Origin: JALZOC01 sp031361295
GTDB taxonomy: Bacteria > Acidobacteriota > Vicinamibacteria > Vicinamibacterales > 2-12-FULL-66-21
Reading direction: 5' to 3'
Assembly: GCA_031361295.1 (NCBI GenBank)
Contig: JANMCN010000241.1
Coordinates: 1-22,636, forward strand
Length of the DNA: 22,636 bases
Of this stretch, positions 15,691-22,636 are shown one piece after another. The notes beneath the pieces were generated by a model. The model searched no databases and was not told the origin of the DNA. It saw only the letters and a program-made list of their open reading frames with translations. The translations under genes and the position numbers were made by a program. Each line of letters opens with the position of its first letter. Within the stretch, counting starts at the first letter, position 1.

Positions 15691-15712
15691 CGCCACACCC
15701 GGGCGTCAGTCG
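15684..15712. terminator. Bidirectional 11-bp hairpin shared by the ATPase and rnc genes
   Basis: CGACTGACGCC (15684-15694) and GGCGTCAGTCG (15702-15712) form a perfect 11-bp stem with a 7-nt loop. The ATPase stop TGA (15688-15690) lies in the left arm and the rnc stop (TCA at 15706-15708, read as TGA) in the right arm. There is no T-tract on either side, so termination may need Rho or the hairpin may protect both 3' ends. Confidence 0.65.
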
Positions 15713-16668
15713 CCCGCAGTGAGTCGCTCGAGCGCCAGCTTCGCCGCGGCCTGCGCCGCTTCCTTCTTGCTCTTGCCTTCCGCCCGCGCGAGCGGCTCGC
15801 CGTTCACCAGGACTTCGACGTCGAACAGGCGCCGGTGCGCCGGGCCGAGCTCAGCCGCCAGCCTGTAGGACGGCAGCCCGCGCTCGTGCGACTGCAGCCA
15901 CTCCTGCAGCGCGGACTTGTAATCCTCCGTGAACGCTGCATGCGCGCCCGTACGCCGGGCCTCCTCGATCAGATCCGCGAACTGCCGCTCGATGAAGCCC
16001 CGGGCCGCTTCGATGCCGCCGTCGAGATAGATCGCGGCGATGAGCGCCTCGTAGGAGTCCGCGATGAGCGCATGCTTCCGGCGGCCCCCGGTCTTCTCTT
16101 CGCCCCGTCCCAGAATCAGGTAGTCGCCGATGCCGATCTTCTCGCCGAGGCGCGCCAGCGACGCGGCGGACACGATGGACGCCTTGAGCTTCGACTTCTG
16201 CCCTTCGTTGTGCTGCGGGAACTCGCGGAACAGCATGTCGGCAATCACGAAGCCCAGGAGGGAGTCCCCGAGGAACTCCATCGACTCGTTGTCGATGACG
16301 CCGCCGCTCGCGTCTTCGTGCACCCGCGACCGGTGGGTCAGCGCATGTTCGAGCATGCCGCGATCCTTGAAGCGGTAACCGACACGCCGTTCGAGCGGCT
16401 CGAGCTCGGAGCCGAACGGCACCAGGCGGCCCGGTGTCGTCTCGTCGCGGTGGCTGTCGATGATGCTCTTCGCCTGGGGGCCGTCTTCGGCCGGCACCGC
16501 GATCCGCAGTTCGTTGAGCGTGAGCGGAAACGCCGTGCGCGACAGGTCCGTCGCAATCAGCGCGCTGATGCCGTGCGTCTCGAGGAGGCCGCGGACCACC
16601 TCCGCCTCGCTCTGGGACGGCGTACGAAAGACGACGACCAGATCCGGGAGGTGCGAGGGCCCACTCAT
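15706..16668 (-). CDS. rnc: Ribonuclease III with N-terminal DUF2007-like domain
   Basis: This 320-aa double-strand-specific endoribonuclease processes rRNA and structured mRNAs. The RNase III domain starts near residue 88 (ELEPLERRVGYRF). It carries the signature NESMEFLGDSLLGFVIAD (127-144, with E131 and D135) and the second catalytic pair D204/E207 in IADSYEALIAAIYLDGG. A dsRNA-binding domain follows (about 247-317, ending GKSKKEAAQAAAKLAL). Ordinary bacterial RNase III is about 225-250 aa. The extra 85 residues at the N-terminus (LVVVFRTPSQSEAEVVRGLLETHGI ... ELRIAVPAEDGPQAKSIID, shown in two parts) look like DUF2007 (PF09413, putative signal-transducing protein). No in-frame start lies suitably between the two parts, and the ATG overlaps the SpoIIE stop (ATGA), so the fusion is probably genuine. 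Confidence 0.93.
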   Translation of the reverse strand: MSGPSHLPDLVVVFRTPSQSEAEVVRGLLETHGISALIATDLSRTAFPLTLNELRIAVPAEDGPQAKSIIDSHRDETTPGRLVPFGSELEPLERRVGYRFKDRGMLEHALTHRSRVHEDASGGVIDNESMEFLGDSLLGFVIADMLFREFPQHNEGQKSKLKASIVSAASLARLGEKIGIGDYLILGRGEEKTGGRRKHALIADSYEALIAAIYLDGGIEAARGFIERQFADLIEEARRTGAHAAFTEDYKSALQEWLQSHERGLPSYRLAAELGPAHRRLFDVEVLVNGEPLARAEGKSKKEAAQAAAKLALERLTAGD

Positions 16669-18824
16669 ACGGCGAGCCGTCCCGCTGCCGCGAGCGTCCG
16701 ATCGACCTTGAGGAGAATCATCGTCATGTCGTCGTGCTGATCGGCGGTGCCGACGAAGGCTTCGATCTCCCGGAGGATCCGCTCGCGGAGCTCCCCGGAG
16801 TCGAGATGCCCGTGTTCCTCGACGATGCGACTGAGGCGGTTCTCGCCGAAGAGATCGCTCTCGAGGTTCATCGCCTCGGTGATGCCGTCGGTGAAGAGCA
16901 CGATGACGTCGCCGGCCGAGAGATCGACGCACTGCTCCTCGAGCAGCTCCTCGAATTTCTCTTCGGCCCCGTGAATCCGCAGGCCCAGGACCATGCCGTT
17001 CGGGGTCAGCACCCGGGCGAGCGGCGCCTGCTCCGAGGGCCCCGCCAGAAAGATCATCGGGGTGTGCCCTGCGCGGCAGAACGTCATCGTGCTCCGGTGC
17101 ACGTCGATGACCGCGTACGTCATCGTGATGAAGCTCCGGCTGTCGAGGTGCTCCGAGATGATGCGGTTGACCTCGATCAGCAGGTCGCGCGGCGAGTCGT
17201 AGCGCTGGCTCAACGCAAGAACCAGCCCTTTCAGCTCCGCCATGTAGAGCGCGGCCGAGGTGCCCTTGCCCGAGACGTCCGCGATCAGCACGCCCAGGCG
17301 CCCGCCCTGCAGATGGAAGAAGTCGTAGTAGTCCCCGCCCACCTCCCGTGCGGGTACGCACAGCGCCGTGATGCCCAGGCCCGGGACGTCGAGCGGCCCC
17401 GTGGGAAGCAGCGACATCTGGATCACGCGCGCGATGCGAAGTTCCTCCTCGAGCCGCTTCTTTTCCGCGGCCGTCTGGAGGAGCCCCTCGATGCTCCCCG
17501 TCATCTGGTTGAACGATCCCGCGAGCTCGCCGAGCTGATCGTTACTCGTCACGTCAATCCGGTGGGTGAAGTCGCCGTGCCGGACGCGTTCCGTCCCCAT
17601 GAACAGCTCGTGGATCGAGCTCGTGATCGACCGTGCGAGCGCGAGCCCCATCCCGAGCGCCACGACTTCGATCGTCAGGAACAGCGCGGCGATGAGCAGC
17701 AGGATGACGACCGCCCATTCTCCGAGCGTGCGGCCACCGAACACGATCTGCTGGGCGTCGGACAGGTGACGGTAGAGTTGCGCGGGCTTGTAACTGAGCG
17801 GCACGCTGACGCGCCGCGGCGACCCGGTCGCCCAGTCCTCGTAATCGAGGAACATCAGGCTCTTGCCGAACAGCGTCGTCAGGGTCCCGTCGCCTGATCC
17901 GTTGCCGGTCCTGCCCAGGCTCACGACCGGCTTGTCGGATCCGTCGGCGATGAGCCGCGCCGCCCCCGCGTGCACGCGGGTCGCCTCCTCGAGCCGCTGC
18001 ACCATGTCCACGCCGATCGGCAGGTCGACGATCACGAATCCGACGGTCACGCCGCCCGACACGACCGGCAGGGCGGAGCGAATCACCAGCTCCACCTGCG
18101 CGGGATCGTCCGCCGAGGGCATCACGATCGTGCCGCCCGGAAACGGCCGTCGTAGCAGCCAGGCGGGCACGACTGACGGCGGAGGCAGGTGCTCCCACGG
18201 GCCGAGGATGATGGGCGTCCGCAGCAGCGTCGTCCGCGCGTCGGGACGCGGGACATAGACGATCGAGAGCACGGAGTACGGCCGCGAAGCGTTCCGGTGG
18301 ATGCGGGTCAGCGCCTCGGCGCCGACCTCGGGCGCGCGGGACATTTCCGAGGCGGCAGAGTCCGCGACCAGCTTCACGTGGTCGACCATCGAGTCGTAGC
18401 CGTCCTTGAAGAGGTACGCGCTGACGTTCATGAAAATCAGCACGCCGCCCAGCAGGAAGAAGATCACGATGAGCAGAGACGGCACGACGCCGATGAAGAT
18501 GTAGGACAAGATCAGTTTGCGGCGCACGCGCCACAGCAGCCGCAGCTGCACGAGCCTGAAGAGGCCCCAGGCGAAGTACGCCACGGACACGATGAGGCCG
18601 ATCGTCGCCGCGCTGCCGAGGGTCTGGACGAACGACGGCATCCCGGCCGCCTGCCGGGCCACGGCGATGATGATCTTGAAGGTGGCGGAGAGGAGGAAGA
18701 GGCGGCCGGGCCACGTGCTGACCAGCAGGTCACGCGGGCGGCGCGTCGGCGGGTCGGCGCCGGCGGGCGGCGACAACCGCCGCCTTCCCGGGAGCGGCCT
18801 GTCGGGGACTCGTGAACTCTCCAT
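16665..18824 (-). CDS. Membrane-bound SpoIIE/PP2C-type Ser/Thr phosphatase with HAMP domain
   Basis: This 719-aa protein is a signalling phosphatase of the SpoIIE/RsbU class, which usually dephosphorylates anti-anti-sigma factors in partner-switching systems. The N-terminal 40 residues are polar and Pro/Arg-rich. Hydrophobic helices lie at about 41-60, 70-95 and 105-133. A sensor region without an obvious named domain spans about 136-368 and probably faces outside. A further TM helix (370-395) leads to a HAMP linker (about 396-448) and a short coiled coil (453-472). The catalytic domain follows with REVGGDYYDFF (493-503), IADVSGKGTSAALYMA (514-529), RAGHTPMIF, FTDGITEAMN and the end motif HDDMTMILLKV, covering the Asp residues that bind Mn/Mg. 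Its stop overlaps the rnc start by 4 nt. No anti-sigma or STAS gene is nearby. Confidence 0.94.
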   Translation of the reverse strand: MESSRVPDRPLPGRRRLSPPAGADPPTRRPRDLLVSTWPGRLFLLSATFKIIIAVARQAAGMPSFVQTLGSAATIGLIVSVAYFAWGLFRLVQLRLLWRVRRKLILSYIFIGVVPSLLIVIFFLLGGVLIFMNVSAYLFKDGYDSMVDHVKLVADSAASEMSRAPEVGAEALTRIHRNASRPYSVLSIVYVPRPDARTTLLRTPIILGPWEHLPPPSVVPAWLLRRPFPGGTIVMPSADDPAQVELVIRSALPVVSGGVTVGFVIVDLPIGVDMVQRLEEATRVHAGAARLIADGSDKPVVSLGRTGNGSGDGTLTTLFGKSLMFLDYEDWATGSPRRVSVPLSYKPAQLYRHLSDAQQIVFGGRTLGEWAVVILLLIAALFLTIEVVALGMGLALARSITSSIHELFMGTERVRHGDFTHRIDVTSNDQLGELAGSFNQMTGSIEGLLQTAAEKKRLEEELRIARVIQMSLLPTGPLDVPGLGITALCVPAREVGGDYYDFFHLQGGRLGVLIADVSGKGTSAALYMAELKGLVLALSQRYDSPRDLLIEVNRIISEHLDSRSFITMTYAVIDVHRSTMTFCRAGHTPMIFLAGPSEQAPLARVLTPNGMVLGLRIHGAEEKFEELLEEQCVDLSAGDVIVLFTDGITEAMNLESDLFGENRLSRIVEEHGHLDSGELRERILREIEAFVGTADQHDDMTMILLKVDRTLAAAGRLAV

Positions 18825-18840
18825 CTCGTGTAGCGAATCG

Positions 18841-18846
18841 ATGATA
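18841..18846 (-). promoter_or_regulatory. Extended -10 of the SpoIIE phosphatase gene
   Basis: On the minus strand TGC-TATCAT forms an extended -10 ending 16 nt before the ATG at 18824, predicting a leader of about 10 nt. No -35 match is apparent, as expected of extended -10 promoters. Confidence 0.45.
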
Positions 18847-18907
18847 GCAGAGCGCGACGGACCGCCGAGGTGTCGTGCGCGAGGGCTTCGCCAGGGCGCA
18901 CTCCTGA

Positions 18908-18913
18908 TAAGAT
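18908..18913 (+). promoter_or_regulatory. Extended -10 of the transsulfuration gene (putative leaderless start)
   Basis: TGA-TAAGAT ends 6 nt before the GTG at 18920, the same geometry as the PilZ and tolC-like genes. There is no Shine-Dalgarno match. The 95-nt divergent gap thus holds two back-to-back extended -10 promoters. Confidence 0.45.
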
Positions 18914-18919
18914 CCGCTG

Positions 18920-20071
18920 GTGAAGCTTTCAGACCAGGCGCGATTCTCGACCATCTGCATCCACGCCGGGCAGGAGCCCGATCCCACGACCGGGGCGATC
19001 ATCACGCCTATCTACCAGACCTCCACGTACGTGCAGGAAGAGGTGGGGCGGCACAAGGGCTACGAATACGCGCGGACGCAGAACCCGACGCGGTTCGCGC
19101 TCGAGAAGAACCTCGCCGCGATCGAAGGCGGCCGGGCGGCATACGCCTTCGCCTCGGGGATGGCCGCCATCGGCGCCATCACGTCGATGCTGAAGTCGGG
19201 CGATCACATGGTCGTCACCGACAACACGTATGGCGGCACGTACCGTCTGTTCGAGCGCGTGCTGCGCCAGTACCAGCTGTCGTTCAGCTACGTGGACACG
19301 TCGCAGCCGGACGCGATTGAAGCGGCGATCACGCCTGCGACCAAGATGCTCTTCATCGAGACGCCCACCAATCCCGTCCTGCGGCTCACCGATCTCGCGC
19401 GGGCCTCCGAGATCGCCCATCGCCACAACGTCCGCGTCGTCGTCGACAACACCTTTGCGAGCCCATGCGTGCAGCGGCCCATCGAGTTCGGCGCGGACAT
19501 GGTCGTCCACAGCACGACGAAGTACCTGAACGGGCACAGCGACAGCATCGGCGGCGTCGTCATTGCGGTCCACGACGACGACATCGAGTGGCTGAAGTTC
19601 ATCCAGAACGCGCAGGGGGCCATCCTGAGCCCGTTCGACTCGTGGCTCGTGCTGCGCGGGACGAAGACGCTGGCGGTGCGCATGGCGCAGCACAACGCGA
19701 ACGCCCAGGCGCTTGCCGAGTTCCTGCAGACGCACCCGAAGGTGAAGCACGTCATGTACCCCGGGCTGCCCAGCCATCCGCAGCACGAGCTCGCGACGCG
19801 GCAGATGCGGGGCTTCGGCGGGATGATTGCGTTCGACGTCGGCACCATCGAGGCGGCGTATGCCGTGTGCAAGCGTGTGCGGTTGATGGCGCTCGCGGAG
19901 AGCCTGGGCGGCGTGGAGACGCTCATCAGCCATCCGGCGGCGATGACGCACGCCTCGGTGCCGAAGGAACGGCGCGCGGCGATTGGCCTGACGGACAGCC
20001 TCGTGCGGATCTCCGCGGGCATCGAGGATCCGGCCGATCTCATCGACGACCTGAAGCAGGCGCTCGACTAG
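18920..20071 (+). CDS. Cystathionine gamma-synthase/gamma-lyase family PLP enzyme
   Basis: This 383-aa enzyme belongs to the Cys/Met-metabolism PLP family (PF01053). It acts in transsulfuration between cysteine and homocysteine or in direct sulfhydrylation. The N-terminus FSTICIHAGQEPDPTTGAI is typical of the family. YEYARTQNPTRFALEKNLA contains the tyrosine and arginine that contact PLP phosphate of the partner subunit. The Schiff-base lysine is K201 in VVHSTTKYLNGHSDSIGG, preceded by D176 in VVVDNTFASP, which contacts the PLP ring nitrogen. SLGGVETLISHPAAMTHA is the C-terminal substrate-binding block. Length is standard. Gamma-synthase, gamma-lyase and homocysteine gamma-lyase cannot be told apart from these motifs, so I give no symbol. 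The GTG start is supported by the adjacent -10 and the normal N-terminus. Confidence 0.94.
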   Translation: MKLSDQARFSTICIHAGQEPDPTTGAIITPIYQTSTYVQEEVGRHKGYEYARTQNPTRFALEKNLAAIEGGRAAYAFASGMAAIGAITSMLKSGDHMVVTDNTYGGTYRLFERVLRQYQLSFSYVDTSQPDAIEAAITPATKMLFIETPTNPVLRLTDLARASEIAHRHNVRVVVDNTFASPCVQRPIEFGADMVVHSTTKYLNGHSDSIGGVVIAVHDDDIEWLKFIQNAQGAILSPFDSWLVLRGTKTLAVRMAQHNANAQALAEFLQTHPKVKHVMYPGLPSHPQHELATRQMRGFGGMIAFDVGTIEAAYAVCKRVRLMALAESLGGVETLISHPAAMTHASVPKERRAAIGLTDSLVRISAGIEDPADLIDDLKQALD

Positions 20072-20078
20072 GGCGCCG

Positions 20079-20426
20079 CTATCCTGCCTCCTCGGGTTCG
20101 GGATCGGCGGACGTGCACTCCGCAAGCCATCGCAGGTAGGCGTCGTTGCCGTCGACGATCGGCAGCACGAGGAACTCGGGGACGTCGTACGGATGGAGCT
20201 CGCGCACGCGCTCCCACAGGGCGACCACCCGTTCGCGTGATGTCTTCATCACGATCTGGCGCTCGGTTTCCTGTTCCGTGCTCCCCTCCCACCGATAGAT
20301 CGATTCCATCAGCGGAAGCAGATTGACGCAGGCGACCAGCCGTTCCTCCACGAGGGCCCGTCCGAAGGCTGCCGCGTCGGCGTCGGGCGGAAGGGTCGTC
20401 AGGACGATCACGTAGTCGTGAGTCAT
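20079..20426 (-). CDS. cutA: Divalent-cation tolerance protein CutA
   Basis: This 115-aa protein is CutA1, a small trimeric ferredoxin-like protein first linked to copper tolerance, whose exact function is still debated. The family motif is complete: VIVLTTLPPDADAA at the N-terminus, then LVEERLVACVNLLP, MESIYRWEGSTEQETERQIVMKTS, and the C-terminal ELHPYDVPEFLVLPIVDGNDAYLRWL. The cysteine in VACVN is the conserved metal-associated residue. Length is normal. A GAGG ribosome-binding site lies 7 nt before the ATG. The gene ends 7 nt from the convergent transsulfuration gene and diverges from ftsB across 118 nt. Confidence 0.96.
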   Translation of the reverse strand: MTHDYVIVLTTLPPDADAAAFGRALVEERLVACVNLLPLMESIYRWEGSTEQETERQIVMKTSRERVVALWERVRELHPYDVPEFLVLPIVDGNDAYLRWLAECTSADPEPEEAG

Positions 20427-20544
20427 TCGTGCGCCTCGGGTCGCGTCCGCGAAAGCGGCGCGCCCACGGAATTATTCACCGCCGGGTCTGTTTTCCCGGC
20501 CGTGCCGGATCGAAAGTATTGTACAAAGGACGGGCTCCACACCA

Positions 20545-20925
20545 ATGCTTCCTCAGGATCCACACCCCGACCGGCGGGGCGGCCGCGTCGAACCGCTCAG
20601 GCGCCAGCGGGCCGCCCCGGCGCCTGCGTCCACTTTTCAGCGCCGCACCGTCCACCTGCTGCTCGTCTTCGTGACGCTCGTGCTCGTCGCGGACTCTCTC
20701 GTGGGCGAAAAGGGCCTCCTGGACTCGATGCGGGCCCGCCGCGAGTATCGGGAGGTGGCGGCGTCGCTCGACTCGCTCCGTCGCGAGAACGCGCGGATGC
20801 TGGAAGAGGTGCGGAGGCTGAAGGAGGATCCCGCCGCGATCGAGGCCGTCGCACGGGAAGAGCTTGGCCTCATCCGCGACGGCGAAGTGCTCTTTATCAT
20901 CAAGGACGAAAAGCCGCCCCGCTGA
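20545..20925 (+). CDS. ftsB: Septum formation initiator FtsB/DivIC-like protein
   Basis: This 126-aa bitopic membrane protein is a component of the divisome FtsQ-FtsL-FtsB (DivIB-FtsL-DivIC) complex. A basic, Pro/Arg-rich cytoplasmic tail of about 33 residues leads into a single TM helix (about 36-53, VHLLLVFVTLVLVADSL). A coiled coil rich in Leu, Arg and Glu follows (about 62-95). The family end motif DPAAIEAVAREELGLIRDGEVLFII is clear. The N-terminal tail is longer than in E. coli FtsB. A TATTGT hexamer (20517-20522) about 22 nt before the ATG might be the -10; no good Shine-Dalgarno site is seen. The initiator tRNA gene follows on the same strand. Confidence 0.88.
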   Translation: MLPQDPHPDRRGGRVEPLRRQRAAPAPASTFQRRTVHLLLVFVTLVLVADSLVGEKGLLDSMRARREYREVAASLDSLRRENARMLEEVRRLKEDPAAIEAVAREELGLIRDGEVLFIIKDEKPPR

Positions 20926-20955
20926 CCCGTCCGCGCGTGCCATGACGCGAAACAA

Positions 20956-20985
20956 TTGATCGGCAACCGACGCACGTGCTACGAT
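20956..20985 (+). promoter_or_regulatory. Promoter of the initiator tRNA gene
   Basis: TTGATC (20956-20961) and TACGAT (20980-20985) are 18 nt apart and the -10 ends 11 nt before the tRNA 5' end, leaving a short 5' leader for RNase P. This suggests that the tRNA is transcribed on its own as well as by read-through from ftsB. Confidence 0.5.
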
Positions 20986-20996
20986 CAGAGTCCTGA

Positions 20997-21076
<80 letters not shown>

Positions 21077-21159
21077 CCCTCCAGCATTTACGCTCCTTTC
21101 ATAACAGCCGCGCTTCCCGTCATCACGCTGTTGCTGCTGATGCCGACGATTGTCCGTGA

Positions 21160-21345
21160 TCACATTCGACGCTCGGCATATCGAGTCACGCAGTAAAGCA
21201 GCGGCACCGCGGTGAGCCGCCAGAGAGCGGCATACGGGAGCGTGCCACGCGTGCGAGAACTGTTAACGATTTCCGCGACGAGGGGCAGCGCACACAGGAC
21301 GGCGAGCACGCCGACGAACAACGACCATCGCCTCAGAATCAGCAC
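21160..21345 (-). CDS. Possible 61-aa small membrane protein
   Basis: I do not recognise this product. It starts with GTG 17 nt after the stop of the glycosyltransferase-methyltransferase gene on the same strand. The product is strongly hydrophobic, with one clear membrane helix (WSLFVGVLAVLCALPLVAEIV) and a second shorter hydrophobic run (LWRLTAVPLLYCVT), plus basic residues at both ends as expected of a membrane protein. Codon choice looks ordinary for the window. The start is weak, with no Shine-Dalgarno match, so it may be a re-initiated downstream gene, a remnant of a larger membrane protein, or a chance frame. Confidence 0.4.
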   Translation of the reverse strand: MLILRRWSLFVGVLAVLCALPLVAEIVNSSRTRGTLPYAALWRLTAVPLLYCVTRYAERRM

Positions 21346-21362
21346 GTGAGTCCGTTTCGCGG

Positions 21363-22636
21363 TCAGCTGAGGAAGACGGTTGGACCGGACGAGGGCGCAT
21401 GTTCTGATCTGATATCCGGCCGCTGGCCTGCTGATTCATTAATTACGCGAAGCGGGTTGTTTTTGACTGCGAGCACCAGCAGGGACATCCCAAACGAAGG
21501 ATGGTGGTTCTCTTCGAGCTTGAGGACGGGCTGGATCCATTTGAAAGCGGCGAGCTGACCGCGCGGCAGCACGCGACGCTTCAGGACACGGGAATTCAGC
21601 CACCAGCCAAACACACCAGGTCTGTTCAGGTAGCGAAGTGTCCGCACGGCAAATCCGGCGCGCGTGACAAGATCGCGCAGCGACTCCCGGTCGTACCGCC
21701 GGAAATGATTCAGGTGCATGTCAAGAGAGCCATACAGTGCGGGCATGGCCGGCACGAGCAGGACGAGCCGCCCGCCGGGCTCCAGCACCGAGGCAAAGTC
21801 CTCGAGCGCGGCCGAGTCGTGCTCGATGTGCTCGAGAACGTTGAGGCATACGACCGTGTCGATTTGTTCACGGCGCAGCTCGTCGCGTGACGCGGCATCC
21901 AGCGGAAACCGAAAGGACGCGACGCGCACATTCGGATGGCGGTCAAATTTGACTTGCAACTCGCGGACGTAATGCGGTTCGATGTCCGACGCAATGACGC
22001 GTTCCTTGTCGAGGAAGTGCCTCGTCTGATTGCCCACGCCCGATCCCACCTCGAGCACCCGGTTTCCCAGAAAATGCCGAAAGCGCGCATCCAGCCAGGC
22101 GTTGTAAGGGCCGAGGCGAGCCATACGGCGGAGTGTCACCGCTCCAATGTCGTGGACAGGCGCCTCCCATCGCGCAAAGCGGATGATGGTACAGAGCGCC
22201 TGCACGGCATCGCGCAGACCGATCTTCTTGCCTTCCGCGTACGTCCGTCCACGATACGAGATCGGCACTTCGTACACGCGGGCGCCCAGGCGCGCCACTT
22301 TGCATGTGATCTCTGGCTCAACTCCAAAACGCTGCGATCGGAGGTCCAGCCGATCCGCCACGTCCCTCCGCATGACCTTGTATCCGGTCTCCATATCCGT
22401 CAGGTTCAGATTGGTGAACGCGTTCGAGATGAAGGTCAGAAGCCTGTTCCCGACGGCGTGCCAGAAATAGAGTACCCGGTGCCCCCGGGGCGAGCCGAGA
22501 AAGCGCGAACCGAACACAACATCGGCATCTCCTTCGAGGATTGGTCGGAGTAAAAACGGGTACTCGTCCGGGTTGTACTCGAGATCTGCGTCCTGCACGA
22601 GCAGGATGTCACCCGTGGCTTCGCGAAAGCCGCGCG
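21363..22636 (-). CDS. Fused GT2 (DPM1-like) glycosyltransferase and class I methyltransferase, 5' truncated by window edge
   Basis: The frame stays open to the right edge, so the N-terminus is missing; about 424 residues are visible. The first part is the C-terminal half of a GT2 enzyme like dolichol/polyprenol-phosphate mannosyltransferase: ATGDILLVQDADLEYNP carries the DAD metal-binding motif, then VVFGSRFLG, NLNLTDMETGYKVMRRDV and EVPISYRGRTYAEGKKIG. The second part is a SAM-dependent methyltransferase: motif I RVLEVGSGVGNQT, acidic loop VIASDIEPHY, VVCLNVLEHIEHD and the Methyltransf_23-type NHFRRYDRESLRDLVTRAGF. There are no TM helices of the GtrA type between the parts. The protein probably sits at the membrane and modifies a lipid-linked sugar or a surface glycan, an inference from the two domains. 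A 61-aa membrane ORF follows. Confidence 0.9.
   Translation of the reverse strand, partial: RGFREATGDILLVQDADLEYNPDEYPFLLRPILEGDADVVFGSRFLGSPRGHRVLYFWHAVGNRLLTFISNAFTNLNLTDMETGYKVMRRDVADRLDLRSQRFGVEPEITCKVARLGARVYEVPISYRGRTYAEGKKIGLRDAVQALCTIIRFARWEAPVHDIGAVTLRRMARLGPYNAWLDARFRHFLGNRVLEVGSGVGNQTRHFLDKERVIASDIEPHYVRELQVKFDRHPNVRVASFRFPLDAASRDELRREQIDTVVCLNVLEHIEHDSAALEDFASVLEPGGRLVLLVPAMPALYGSLDMHLNHFRRYDRESLRDLVTRAGFAVRTLRYLNRPGVFGWWLNSRVLKRRVLPRGQLAAFKWIQPVLKLEENHHPSFGMSLLVLAVKNNPLRVINESAGQRPDIRSEHAPSSGPTVFLS

Noticed and set aside
14179..15696. 505-codon minus-strand frame opposite the ATPase gene
   Set aside because: Composition is Arg/Glu/His/Gly-rich without hydrophobic core, and the plus strand carries Walker motifs and a winged helix.
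16669..17361. Upstream extension of the rnc frame to 551 aa
   Set aside because: It lies inside the SpoIIE catalytic domain in another frame and is low-complexity; the ATG at 16666-16668 gives a proper DUF2007-like start and an ATGA overlap.

Overview
This is a gene-dense, GC-rich bacterial chromosome segment with 19 recognisable protein genes, one tRNA and a few small ORFs. High GC at third codon positions, a YtxJ/BrxC-type bacilliredoxin, a PilZ protein, a large SpoIIE-type phosphatase with a HAMP domain and a DPM1-like glycosyltransferase together suggest an Acidobacteriota-like organism, possibly of the Vicinamibacteria type. That placement is inferred from gene style; no 16S rRNA gene is present. 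Nothing points to a phage, plasmid, transposon or CRISPR array.

Layout. Positions 1-6800 hold a minus-strand multidrug-efflux operon. It reads outer-membrane channel (tolC-like), lipoprotein adaptor, RND pump, an unknown 89-aa protein and an AI-2E-type permease. The first three genes are joined by 4-nt ATGA stop/start overlaps. Positions 7033-8755 carry an aldo/keto reductase and a chlorite-dismutase/HemQ-family protein, both minus. Positions 8894-11203 hold a 100-aa unknown gene with a clear promoter, a bacilliredoxin, a HAD phosphatase (minus) and a PilZ protein with a degenerate receiver domain. purA (minus) and hutH (plus) then diverge from 12533-12616.

Positions 14138-14499 form the most unusual non-coding stretch. 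An AT-rich palindrome overlaps a consensus-like promoter, followed by a leader with a possible 85-codon ORF whose stop overlaps the start of an AAA/STAND-like ATPase gene with an altered Walker A motif. Next, a SpoIIE phosphatase and an RNase III with an extra N-terminal DUF2007-like domain are translationally coupled on the minus strand. The RNase III and ATPase genes converge on one 11-bp hairpin that contains both stop codons. Downstream are a transsulfuration enzyme, cutA, ftsB, an initiator tRNA-fMet with its own promoter, a small membrane-protein ORF and a glycosyltransferase-methyltransferase fusion that runs off the right edge.

Across the window several genes have a TANNNT -10 hexamer ending exactly 6 nt before the start codon, suggesting leaderless mRNAs. 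The best leads for something new are the promoter/palindrome/leader/ATPase module, the DUF2007-RNase III fusion coupled to SpoIIE, and the leaderless starts. I did not find a complete defence system or biosynthetic cluster.
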